Source of the DNA: SFFI01 sp964398655
Lineage (GTDB): Bacteria; Bacillota; Clostridia; Saccharofermentanales; DTU023
Reading direction: 5' to 3'
DNA length: 64,000 nt
Assembly (NCBI GenBank): GCA_964398655.1
Contig: CAYNNG010000007.1
Span: 1 to 64,000, forward strand
Shown here: positions 35,240 through 43,699 of the stretch, piece by piece
Layout of the letters: each line of letters opens with the position of its first letter
Numbering within the stretch: the first letter of the stretch is position 1
The notes under the pieces: generated by a model
What the model was told of the DNA's origin: nothing
The model's input: the letters and a program-made list of their open reading frames with translations, nothing else
Database searches by the model: none
Translations under genes and position numbers: made by a program

Positions 35240-36492
35240 ACCCCAGCGATCCTAACTGGTTTTACACCGCGCGCTATGGGCTCTTTATCCATTTTGGCCT
35301 TTACTCTATGTTAGGAGGCCAATGGCAGGGCCGGGAAATCCCCGGCCTGGCCGAATGGATCCGCCACTATGCCCAAATTCCCCGGGAAGCTTATCGCGAC
35401 CTGGCTAAGTCCTTTGATCCCCAGGACTTGGATCCTCTGGCCATCGCCACTTGGGCTAAGCAGCAGGGCTTTCGCTATCTCTGCCTCACCGCCAAGCACC
35501 ATGAGGGCTTTGCCCTTTATCACAGCAAGGTGAGCAGCTTCAACAGTGTTGAAGCTTCCCCCTGCGGCCGCGACTTGGTAGCCGAATTTGCCCAGGCCTG
35601 TGCGACGACTGGTCTAGTCTTCTGCCTCTACTATTCCCAGGCCCAGGATTGGGACCACCCTGATGGTTTGGAGGCCTATCGGGATTCCAGCACGAAGGAT
35701 TTTAACCGCTATTTTCAGGAAAAGTGTCTCCCCCAGGTTGAGGAGCTTTTAACCGGCTATGGACCCATCGGCATGATCTGGTTTGATACGCCCCTGTCCA
35801 TGACCGCAGACCAGGCGCGCACACTGCGGCAATTGGTCAAAAAACTTCAACCCTCCTGCTTGATCAACGGCAGAATTGGGCATGGCCAAGGTGACTACCT
35901 GACCACCCAAGACCGGCGCCTGCCCGCCCAGCCTATCCCCAGGGCCTGGGAGCTGCCTGCCACTTTAAATTCCTCTTGGGGTTATCGAGCTTCCGACCAA
36001 AACTGGCGGTCTCCTTTGGAGGTCAGCCGGGAACTTCTAACCGTGATCGCGCGCGGCGGCAATGAGTTGTTGAACATCGGCCCAGATGGCCGAGGCCGGA
36101 TCCCCGAAGGCAGCAAGGCCTGTCTAGAAGTAGTGGGCAGCTGGCTCAGCCAGGTCGGCCCCGCCATCTACGGCTGCGACACCATAAATAATTATGTCTA
36201 TGAAGCACCGGAACTCCGCTTTACCCACCGGCCCCATCATCTATATATCCATGTTCTGGATCCTGCCAGCCTGGCCGGCCAGGAAATTCCCCTGCCCAAC
36301 ATCTCTAACCAAGCGGTGGAGGCCAGCTGGCTAAACCACGATGAACCCTGCGCCTTGCGCCAAACCCAGACCTTGGAGGGTGACAGCTATTGGGGCCTCC
36401 GGGTTCCCGAAAAGCTGGATCCTACCACCGTAGTATTGACGGCCGATATCCAGACTGCCGAAGAAGAGTTTTTGCAGGAAAGTTTGGGCTAG
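35221..36492 (+). CDS. GH29 alpha-L-fucosidase family protein
   Basis: A 423-residue glycoside hydrolase family 29 enzyme. The catalytic domain opens YGLFIHFGLYSMLGGQW, includes CLTAKHHEGFALYHS and the nucleophile Asp in MIWFDTPLS near residue 188, and GNELLNIGPDGRGRIPE, all family hallmarks. No signal peptide, so it should act in the cytoplasm on imported fucosylated material. The start overlaps the upstream ATPase gene and has GAGGAGG. Its place at the end of a peptide-type importer operon suggests that the imported compound is a fucosylated peptide or oligosaccharide; that is inference. Confidence 0.88.
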   Translation: MSQQVLNPSDPNWFYTARYGLFIHFGLYSMLGGQWQGREIPGLAEWIRHYAQIPREAYRDLAKSFDPQDLDPLAIATWAKQQGFRYLCLTAKHHEGFALYHSKVSSFNSVEASPCGRDLVAEFAQACATTGLVFCLYYSQAQDWDHPDGLEAYRDSSTKDFNRYFQEKCLPQVEELLTGYGPIGMIWFDTPLSMTADQARTLRQLVKKLQPSCLINGRIGHGQGDYLTTQDRRLPAQPIPRAWELPATLNSSWGYRASDQNWRSPLEVSRELLTVIARGGNELLNIGPDGRGRIPEGSKACLEVVGSWLSQVGPAIYGCDTINNYVYEAPELRFTHRPHHLYIHVLDPASLAGQEIPLPNISNQAVEASWLNHDEPCALRQTQTLEGDSYWGLRVPEKLDPTTVVLTADIQTAEEEFLQESLG

Positions 36493-36527
36493 CTATTCCG
36501 ACTTGTCAGAAAAAACGCTAAATCAAC

Positions 36528-37076
36528 TTAGAGGTGGACCGCCCGGTCCCCTCCGATCAGCTTGGGCCGGTAAACCAAGGCGGTAACCCGCGCCTCACCC
36601 ACAAACTTGGTCTGGGGGCGGAAAGGTTTCTGCACATGTTTGATGTGCATGCCGATTTCCGTGTCACCAATATCCATGCCGCAAGTGGCCTCAATATGTT
36701 CCACGCATACGGGGTCAGCAAAGAGTTCCCAGGCCGCAACAGATGCGGAACCGCCGGCATGTATGGCCGGCTTAACATTAACTTCTGTTAGTTGGTGTTT
36801 TTCCAGGCTGGCACGCTCCACACTCAGGGCCCGGTTAATATGCTCGCAGCCTTGGACGGCTAGGTAGAGGCCTGCGGACTGGACTACCGGCAAAATGGCC
36901 TCGATAATGGACCGGCCAATTTCCTCACTGGAAGCTTGACCGATTTGCCCGCCATGAACTTCGCTGGATGAGCAGCCCAGGACAAAGAAATCTCCTGGAC
37001 GAGTGTGCTGGGCCGCATCAATGACTTCTTGAGCCGCTGCGGCTGCCTGATTTTTAATGCTTGCTAAATCGAACAT
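36528..37076 (-). CDS. UPF0340 (DUF436, YwlG-like) protein
   Basis: A 182-residue protein of the UPF0340 family (TIGR01440). Typical segments are FFVLGCSSSEVHGGQIGQASS, VQGCEHINRALSVER and HAGGSASVAAWE. It is common in Bacillota; the structure is known but the function is not. AGGAGG precedes the ATG. Isolated on the minus strand between the fucosidase and mreB. Confidence 0.9.
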   Translation of the reverse strand: MFDLASIKNQAAAAAQEVIDAAQHTRPGDFFVLGCSSSEVHGGQIGQASSEEIGRSIIEAILPVVQSAGLYLAVQGCEHINRALSVERASLEKHQLTEVNVKPAIHAGGSASVAAWELFADPVCVEHIEATCGMDIGDTEIGMHIKHVQKPFRPQTKFVGEARVTALVYRPKLIGGDRAVHL

Positions 37077-37198
37077 ATCAACCTCCTAAGCTTTTAATTT
37101 GCCGAGGCAAGATTAGAAGGCTAAAAATTACCCGCCGTCTCAGGTCAAAACCAGAGGTAAGCCTCCCAACGGCCTGCTAAGGCTTAGTCTGTAATGTC

Positions 37199-38206
37199 CT
37201 AGCCTTCCAGGGCGTTAAACTCGTCCATGATGTTAAGGGCCAGGCCCGTGCCGATGGCTACGCAGGACACGGGGTCTTCCGCCAGGTTGACATCAATGCC
37301 TACCTTGGCAGCCAGCATGCGGTCGAGACCGTAGAGCTGGGCACCACCTCCGGTGAGGACAATCCCGCGTTGAGAAATGTCCGCCATGAGTTCGGGCGGG
37401 GTGCGTTCCAAGACCGAGTGGACAGCTTCAAAGATTTGACTAACTGGTTCTTCCAGGGCTTCCAGCATTTCCGTGGAGGTAATGGTCAGGGTGGCCGGCA
37501 TGCCGGTAATCAAGTTTCTACCCCTCACCTCCATGGAGAGCTCTTCTTCCCTGGGATAGGCGCAGCCAATATTGATTTTGAGGTCTTCCGCTGTGGGTTC
37601 TCCAATTAAGACATTGTGCTTTCTGCGGATGAATTTGATGATGGCTTCATCAAACTTGTCTCCGCCCACCCGGATGGAAGAGTCCACGACGGACTCGCAC
37701 AGGGAGATCACCGCAATGTCGGTGGTCCCGCCGCCAATATCTGCAATAATGGAGCCCGAGGCCTGGGTAATATCAATGCCTGCTCCGATAGCCGCGGCTA
37801 TGGGTTCGCGGATAAGGTAAACCACCTTGGCACCCGCATGTTTACAGGCGTCTTCTACGGCCTTTTGCTCCACGGAAGTAATGACGGAAGGCACGCACAC
37901 CACAATTGTGGGCTTGAAATAGCGGGCCAGAAAACCGGTATGGACCCGGCTGATGAAGGCCTTGAGCATGATTTCCGTTACTTTAAAGTCTGAAATAACC
38001 CCATCTTTGAGGGGGCGGATAGCTTGAACTTGGTCTGGGGTGCGGCCCATCATGAGGGCGGCACTTTCTCCTACAGCTAAAACCTTGCCGGTTCGGGCAT
38101 GCACTGCCACCACCGAAGGCTCATTTAATACCACGCCTTTACCGTGGACGTAAATCAGGACTGAGGCTGTCCCCAGATCAATCCCGATATTCATTCCTAA
38201 ACCCAT
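37199..38206 (-). CDS. mreB: Rod shape-determining protein MreB
   Basis: A 335-residue bacterial actin. Phosphate-binding motifs are GIDLGTASVLIY at the N-terminus and IADIGGGTTDIAVIS near 160; the adenosine motif GIVLTGGGAQLYGLD is near 285. The start is taken at ATG 38206 after AAGGGGAA; the upstream extension is unlike MreB. It directs cell-wall elongation at the membrane. No mreC or mreD follows, so this is a stand-alone copy, closer to the Mbl/MreBH arrangement than to the division-linked mreBCD cluster. Confidence 0.93.
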   Translation of the reverse strand: MGLGMNIGIDLGTASVLIYVHGKGVVLNEPSVVAVHARTGKVLAVGESAALMMGRTPDQVQAIRPLKDGVISDFKVTEIMLKAFISRVHTGFLARYFKPTIVVCVPSVITSVEQKAVEDACKHAGAKVVYLIREPIAAAIGAGIDITQASGSIIADIGGGTTDIAVISLCESVVDSSIRVGGDKFDEAIIKFIRRKHNVLIGEPTAEDLKINIGCAYPREEELSMEVRGRNLITGMPATLTITSTEMLEALEEPVSQIFEAVHSVLERTPPELMADISQRGIVLTGGGAQLYGLDRMLAAKVGIDVNLAEDPVSCVAIGTGLALNIMDEFNALEG

Positions 38207-38237
38207 TGGATTCCCCTTATTAATATAGAAAACAGAG

Positions 38238-38257
38238 CAAGAGCCAAGCGGCTCTTG
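38238..38257 (-). promoter_or_regulatory. Hairpin in the mreB leader
   Basis: A perfect 8-bp stem CAAGAGCC / GGCTCTTG with a 4-base loop, ending 31 bases before the mreB ATG. On the minus strand it is followed by CTCTGTTTTC. It may be a weak attenuator or an RNA-stability element. Confidence 0.35.
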
Positions 38258-38268
38258 TGACTGTATGA

Positions 38269-38297
38269 TTGGTAAGTTAGCCCTACAATGATACAAT
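38269..38297 (+). promoter_or_regulatory. Promoter of the TraX-family gene
   Basis: TTGGTA (38269-38274), 17-base spacer and TACAAT (38292-38297), about 100 bases before ATG 38400 in the region divergent from mreB. Confidence 0.45.
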
Positions 38298-38399
38298 GTA
38301 GACTAGAGGAAAACAAGAGTCGTCATGCTGTTGTTACAGCATTGCTAAGGCTCTGAAATAAGCCTCTTAAACGATAATTTCCAGTCTGGGAGACCCTTA

Positions 38400-39242
38400 A
38401 TGCTCAAGATTCTTGCTGTCATCTTTATGACCTTAGATCACATTGGCGCCTATTTTATGGATTACCTCTCCCCTGATCTCTACCTGGTTTTACGCATGGT
38501 GGGCCGTCTGGCCTTCCCCATTTTTGCCTACAATGTAGCCCTGGGCTACCGTCGGACGCGGAACTTTTTCCGCTACGGTCTCCGCCTTTTTGGCTGGGGC
38601 ATGGTGGCCGAGGTCATCATGCGCTGGGCCCGCATGCAGATGAACCGCCAAAGCGACCCCAACGTGCTGTTCACCCTAGCCTTGGGTGTTGTCTTCATCA
38701 CCGCCTACGAGCTTTTTACCAAGGGTAACTACGACCGGCTGGTTCGACTGGAGCCCATCCAGGACACCCCAGGGGAGCTCAAGCTACCCCATCAGTACCG
38801 TTTTAATTTAGGCTTTGAGATGCAGCCCCACCTAGCAATGATCTTAGGCCTCCTCTTTATGAGTCTTTCCCTCTGGGCTGGCTGGCATTTTGAGACAGAT
38901 TATGGTGAGTATGGAATTATCATGATTTTTCTTTTCCACCAGGCCTTGAAAAAGCCCCAGGAAGAACAATTTAAAACCGCCCTCCTTTACCAGTCCTTCT
39001 TCCATCTCATGCTGCTCTCTCTAGCTTATTACCTGCACTATTTCAGGCTGCTGCCGGAGGGCTTCTTTTACATCAACGCGCTCCAGGGCTTGTCCGTATT
39101 GGCAGTATTTATCATTTTTAAGCTACCCGAACATTTCTCCGAACCTGATCGAAGACCAGGTCCTGTACAAAAATATTTCTTCTATCTCTACTATCCTCTG
39201 CACCTGGTCGTTATAGCCTTGATCTATAAATATTTGTTATAA
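38400..39242 (+). CDS. TraX-family membrane acyltransferase-like protein
   Basis: A 280-residue integral membrane protein with about eight hydrophobic segments. The N-terminus KILAVIFMTLDHIGAYF and the following RMVGRLAFPIFAYNVALGY are the TraX (PF05857) signature. TraX acetylates F pilin; chromosomal clostridial homologues such as this probably acylate a surface component, with no defined target. The C-terminal FFYLYYPLHLVVIALIY is also family-like. The stop lies 33 bases before leuS, so both may share a transcript. Confidence 0.88.
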   Translation: MLKILAVIFMTLDHIGAYFMDYLSPDLYLVLRMVGRLAFPIFAYNVALGYRRTRNFFRYGLRLFGWGMVAEVIMRWARMQMNRQSDPNVLFTLALGVVFITAYELFTKGNYDRLVRLEPIQDTPGELKLPHQYRFNLGFEMQPHLAMILGLLFMSLSLWAGWHFETDYGEYGIIMIFLFHQALKKPQEEQFKTALLYQSFFHLMLLSLAYYLHYFRLLPEGFFYINALQGLSVLAVFIIFKLPEHFSEPDRRPGPVQKYFFYLYYPLHLVVIALIYKYLL

Positions 39243-39275
39243 TAATGAACGTTTTCGCGTATTGGGAGGTATCTT

Positions 39276-41771
39276 ATGTCGTATTCCATTGCTGTAGACC
39301 GTAAGTGGCAAGAACGCTGGGATCAAGAAAAACTGGCCAGCTTTAATCCCCAGAATCTGGATAAGAAGCTCTATGTATTAGAGATGTTCTCCTATCCTTC
39401 GGGCGCCAAACTGCATATTGGTCACTGGTACAACTACAGCCTGGCCGACTCCTTCGCACGTTTTAAAAAAATGCAAGGTTATGAAGTCTTCCAGCCCATG
39501 GGCTTTGACGCTTTTGGCCTGCCGGCAGAAAACTACGCAATTAAGACCGGTATTCACCCCAAAGATTCCACGGAAGAAAATATCGCCACCATGAAAACCC
39601 AGCTGCGGGAGATGGGCGGCATGTTTAACTGGGACCACACTCTGGCTACCTGCGACCCCGAATATTACCGCTGGAACCAGTGGCTTTTCCTCCAACTCTA
39701 CAAGAAGGGCCTAGCCTATCGTAAGAAGGCTCCGGTTAATTGGTGCCCCTCCTGCAATACCGTCTTGGCTAACGAACAAGTCATGGCGGACGGGACCTGT
39801 GAGCGCTGCGGCAGCCAGGTGGAGAAAAAACACCTTACCCAATGGTTCTTCAAGATCACCGCCTATGCTCAAGAACTATTAGACTGCCTGCCCGATCTCA
39901 ACTGGCCAGAGCCTACCAAGAAGATCCAAGAAAACTGGATTGGCCGATCCGAGGGTTCTTTGATTACCTTCAAAGCCGAAAAAGACGGCGCCATCCTCAA
40001 GAGTGAAGATGGGGAAGACCTGCCCGTACAAGTCTTTACCACCCGGGCAGATACCCTCTTAGGAGTGACCTATATCGTGGTTGCCCCTGACTCTGACCTC
40101 TGCGATCTCTTAACCACGGAGGAGCAGAAGGCCACGGTTCAGGCCTACCAAGAGGCAGCCCGCCGTAAGTCAGATATCGACCGTCTGTCCACGGCCGAGG
40201 AAAAGACAGGGGTTTTTTCCGGCTCCTATGCCGTCCACCCTCTCACCGGCGAGCGCGTACCCATCTGGGTAGGCGACTACGTTATTGCCTCCTATGGTTC
40301 CGGCGTAGTCATGGCTGTGCCCGCCCACGACGAGCGAGACTTTGCCTTTGCCCACAAGCATAACCTGCCCATTAAGCGGGTCATCAAGGCTACTGATGGC
40401 AGCAAGCCCGACCTACCCTTCGTGGACGATGGTATTTTGATGAATTCTGGCGCCTATGACGGCCTAGATTCCGCCAGCGCCCGGGAGAAGATTACTAGCG
40501 ATCTGGCTAGCCAGGGCCGCGCCGAGAAAAAAGTCAACTACCGCCTTCGTGATTGGCTGGTTTCGCGTCAGCGCTACTGGGGTACCCCTATTCCTATTGT
40601 CTACTGTGACAAATGCGGCATGGTCCCCGTACCGGAAGAAGACTTGCCCGTAGAACTACCCTACAATGTGAAATTCACCCCGCATGGGGATTCCCCCTTA
40701 AAAAGCTCTGAAGAATTTATGCACACCACCTGCCCCTGCTGCGGCGGGCCCGCTCTCAGAGACCCCGACACCCTTGACACCTTCGTGGACTCTACCTGGT
40801 ATATGTTCCGTTATGTAGACAACCACAACCAAGAGGCTGCCTTCGCTCCAGCCAAAGTTAACGCCCTGTGCCCCGTAGATGTCTACGTGGGTGGTAAGGA
40901 GCATGCTGCTATGCATCTGCTCTATTCCCGCTTTATCACCAAGGCTTTAAGGGATATGGGCTATCTGAACTTTGACGAGCCTTTTACCCGCCTGATCCAC
41001 CAGGGGGTTATCCTGGGGCCTGATGGCCAGAAGATGTCCAAGTCTAAGGGCAACACCATTTCTCCAGATGAATATGTGTCCGAGGGCGGGTCTGACCTGC
41101 TCCGTCTCTACCTAGCCTTTGGCTTTGCTTTTACTGAGGGCGGCCCTTGGTCTGACAACGGCATTAAGGCTATCAGCCGTTTTATTAGACGGGTGGAAAC
41201 CTTAGTTGAAGAGCTGGTGACCCAGCAGGATCCCAACCAGCTAACCTTCTCTTTGGAAATGCCCCAGCCTCAGAATGCATCAGACAAAAAGCTGCTCCAT
41301 ACCCTGCACTACACAATTGACCAGGTAACCCAAGACGCGGACCGCTTCCAGTTCAACACCTCTCTGGCCCGAATCATGGAGCTGGTCAACGAGCTATACA
41401 GCTATAAGGTTAGCCCTGAGGCCCATCTAGATATGCTGACCTATGTCACCAATACCTTAATTTTGATCTTGGCCCCCTTTGCTCCCCACCTGGCAGAAGA
41501 GTTAGGCGAGGATCTGGGCAGCCAGGTCTCCCTCTTCCGCCAGCCCTGGCCTAAAGCCGACCCTGCCTATGTCAATACTGATGAAGTGGAGATCGCCATC
41601 CAGGTCAATGGCAAGATCTTCGACAGAGTGCAGGTGCCCTCCCAGGCTTCTAGAGAAGAGATTCAGAGCCTGATTGAAGCCCTGCCTGCCTATGCCGAGT
41701 GGCTGGATGGCCGCAAGGTAGTTAAGTTCATTGTCGTGCCTGGCCGTTTAGTCAACCTGGTGGTCAAATAG
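39276..41771 (+). CDS. leuS: Leucyl-tRNA synthetase
   Basis: An 831-residue class I synthetase of normal bacterial length. HIGH is in AKLHIGHWYN near 46, KMSKS in GQKMSKSKGN near 586. A zinc-knuckle CPSC...CERC lies near 157-180, and the editing domain carries TTRADTLLGVTYIVVAP. TGGGAGG precedes the ATG. No T-box leader is visible in the 33 bases before the gene or inside the TraX gene. Confidence 0.97.
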   Translation: MSYSIAVDRKWQERWDQEKLASFNPQNLDKKLYVLEMFSYPSGAKLHIGHWYNYSLADSFARFKKMQGYEVFQPMGFDAFGLPAENYAIKTGIHPKDSTEENIATMKTQLREMGGMFNWDHTLATCDPEYYRWNQWLFLQLYKKGLAYRKKAPVNWCPSCNTVLANEQVMADGTCERCGSQVEKKHLTQWFFKITAYAQELLDCLPDLNWPEPTKKIQENWIGRSEGSLITFKAEKDGAILKSEDGEDLPVQVFTTRADTLLGVTYIVVAPDSDLCDLLTTEEQKATVQAYQEAARRKSDIDRLSTAEEKTGVFSGSYAVHPLTGERVPIWVGDYVIASYGSGVVMAVPAHDERDFAFAHKHNLPIKRVIKATDGSKPDLPFVDDGILMNSGAYDGLDSASAREKITSDLASQGRAEKKVNYRLRDWLVSRQRYWGTPIPIVYCDKCGMVPVPEEDLPVELPYNVKFTPHGDSPLKSSEEFMHTTCPCCGGPALRDPDTLDTFVDSTWYMFRYVDNHNQEAAFAPAKVNALCPVDVYVGGKEHAAMHLLYSRFITKALRDMGYLNFDEPFTRLIHQGVILGPDGQKMSKSKGNTISPDEYVSEGGSDLLRLYLAFGFAFTEGGPWSDNGIKAISRFIRRVETLVEELVTQQDPNQLTFSLEMPQPQNASDKKLLHTLHYTIDQVTQDADRFQFNTSLARIMELVNELYSYKVSPEAHLDMLTYVTNTLILILAPFAPHLAEELGEDLGSQVSLFRQPWPKADPAYVNTDEVEIAIQVNGKIFDRVQVPSQASREEIQSLIEALPAYAEWLDGRKVVKFIVVPGRLVNLVVK

Positions 41772-41862
41772 GCGCTAGTCTTGTCTGGCCCTTGCCTGGT
41801 AATCAGACCACGTTAGGGTTCTACCCAGCATAAAAATATGCTAAATAATCAAGCATTACGCT

Positions 41863-41892
41863 GGCCGGTGGCTTTTTGTCACCGGCCTTTTT
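41863..41892 (+). terminator. Terminator of leuS
   Basis: Stem GGCCGGTG / CACCGGCC (41863-41870 with 41880-41887), 9-base loop, then TTTTT. Lies 91 bases after the leuS stop. Confidence 0.88.
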
Positions 41893-41954
41893 GCTTCTGC
41901 CAACCCAGAGTTTTCCCCACACTTTGTCATTTTTGGTAAATGAGCTAAAAGTTC

Positions 41955-41983
41955 TTGAATATTTATCCATATCTTGCTATATT
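41955..41983 (+). promoter_or_regulatory. Promoter of the glycerol operon
   Basis: TTGAAT (41955-41960), 17-base spacer and TATATT (41978-41983). It predicts an untranslated leader of about 170 bases before glpK, long enough for RNA-level control. Confidence 0.55.
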
Positions 41984-42058
41984 CTACACATGCCAAGAAA
42001 GTTCATGAGTTTTTGAGTGGTGAATTTTCTGTAAGAGGTATAGCAAATCTTCATCTAT

Positions 42059-42104
42059 CATGATCTTGATGCGTGTTTTGCACGCGCAGATCGTGCAGGT
42101 TTTT
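42059..42104 (+). promoter_or_regulatory. Leader hairpin before glpK, possible attenuator
   Basis: A two-part stem: CATGATC with GATCGTG (42059-42065 / 42089-42095, one G-T pair) and GCGTG with CACGC (42071-42075 / 42081-42085), loop TTTTG, then CAGG and TTTTT. In Bacillus the glpFK and glpD leaders contain a terminator relieved by GlpP; this may be similar, though the T-run begins 4 bases after the stem. Confidence 0.45.
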
Positions 42105-42160
42105 CTGTCCTGTTTACGACACCCAATCACAAAAAAACCAATTAATTAGAGGAGCAATTT

Positions 42161-43660
42161 ATGCCGAAATATGTAATGGCCATGGATGCCGGCACCACAA
42201 GTAACCGTTGTATTTTGTTTAACGAAAAGGGCGAACCCTGCTCGGTCGCTCAAAAGGAATTTACCCAATACTTCCCCAAACCAGGCTGGGTCGAACACGA
42301 CGCCAATGAAATTTGGTCCACTCAATTAGGTGTTGCCGTTGAAGCCATGAGCAAGATCAACGCTAAAGCAGAAGACATCGCCGCCATCGGTATTACCAAT
42401 CAACGTGAAACCACCATTCTGTGGGATAAAGAAACCGGCGAGCCTGTCTACCACGCTATTGTTTGGCAGTGCCGCAGAACTTCCGAATACGCTGACCAGC
42501 TGAAGGCTGAAGGCTACACCGAGTCTTTCCGTAAAAAAACCGGCCTCGTAATTGACGCCTACTTCAGCGGAACCAAGATCAAATGGATCTTAGACAATGT
42601 TCCTGGCATCAGAGAACGTGCTGAAAAAGGAGAAATCCTCTTTGGCAACGTCGAAACCTGGCTGATCTGGAAATTGACCAAAGGCAAAGTACACGTAACT
42701 GATTATTCCAACGCTTCCCGTACGATGCTCTTCAATATCAACGATCTCTGCTGGGACGAAGAAATGCTGAGCATTCTCGGTATTCCTAAGCAAATTCTGC
42801 CTACACCCATGCCCTCCAGCTATATTTATGGTGAGTCAGATTCTAGCTTCTTTGGCAGCCCCATTAAGATCGGCGGCGCCGCTGGTGACCAACAAGCCGC
42901 ACTCTTTGGGCAGGCCTGCTTCAACGCCGGTGAGGCAAAGAATACCTACGGTACAGGCTGCTTCATGCTGATGAACACCGGTGAAAAACCTGTATACAGC
43001 GAAAACGGCCTGGTAACCACCATTGCTTGGGGTCTGGATGGCAAAGTCAACTACGCTCTTGAAGGTTCCATCTTTGTTGCCGGCGCCGCTATCCAGTGGC
43101 TACGTGACGAAATGCGTTTTATCGACACCGCACCCGACTCTGAATACATTGCCAAACAAATGCCCGATACCAACGGCTGCTACGTGGTACCTGCTTTCAC
43201 CGGTTTAGGCGCACCCTACTGGGATCAATACGCCCGCGGCACCATCGTAGGCATTACCCGCGGCGTAAACAAAAAGCACATAATTAGAGCCACTCTGGAA
43301 TCCCTCTGCTATCTGACCAACGACGTACTCCAGGCCATGCAGGATGACTCCAAGATCAAGCTGTCCGCCCTCAAGGTAGACGGTGGCGCGTCCATGAACA
43401 ACTTCCTCATGCAGTACCAGGCTGACATAATCGGCGTACCGGTTCACCGTCCGGCTTGCATTGAGACCACTGCTATGGGCGCCGCTTATCTGGCAGGCCT
43501 GGCTGTAGGCTTCTGGAAGAGCACTGATGAAGTTCGCGAGAACTGGGAGATCTCCCGCATCTTTGAGCCTCAAATGACCGAAAAGGTACGTGCAGAGAAA
43601 CTCAAAGGCTGGAAGAAAGCTGTTAAGTGCTCCTTTGGCTGGGCCAAAGAAGACGAGTAG
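42161..43660 (+). CDS. glpK: Glycerol kinase
   Basis: A 499-residue FGGY-family kinase that converts glycerol to sn-glycerol 3-phosphate. The N-terminal phosphate loop MDAGTTSNRCILFN, GITNQRETTILWDKETGEP, the family signature around GNVETWLIWKLTKGKVHVTDYSNASRTML and GALYGxxG-like KNTYGTGCFMLMNTG segment are all canonical. AGAGGAG precedes the ATG. First gene of the glycerol operon. Confidence 0.97.
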   Translation: MPKYVMAMDAGTTSNRCILFNEKGEPCSVAQKEFTQYFPKPGWVEHDANEIWSTQLGVAVEAMSKINAKAEDIAAIGITNQRETTILWDKETGEPVYHAIVWQCRRTSEYADQLKAEGYTESFRKKTGLVIDAYFSGTKIKWILDNVPGIRERAEKGEILFGNVETWLIWKLTKGKVHVTDYSNASRTMLFNINDLCWDEEMLSILGIPKQILPTPMPSSYIYGESDSSFFGSPIKIGGAAGDQQAALFGQACFNAGEAKNTYGTGCFMLMNTGEKPVYSENGLVTTIAWGLDGKVNYALEGSIFVAGAAIQWLRDEMRFIDTAPDSEYIAKQMPDTNGCYVVPAFTGLGAPYWDQYARGTIVGITRGVNKKHIIRATLESLCYLTNDVLQAMQDDSKIKLSALKVDGGASMNNFLMQYQADIIGVPVHRPACIETTAMGAAYLAGLAVGFWKSTDEVRENWEISRIFEPQMTEKVRAEKLKGWKKAVKCSFGWAKEDE

Positions 43661-43699
43661 CCTTCTCTTAAGCCGACAAATTATACAAGGAGAAAGTCT

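Noticed and set aside
38281..38299. CTACA...TGTAG inverted repeat as an operator between mreB and the TraX-family gene
   Set aside because: Only 5-bp arms and it overlaps a plausible -10 box; likely chance.
39243..39275. T-box leader for leuS
   Set aside because: Only 33 bases separate leuS from the preceding gene, and no T-box sequence or terminator is there.
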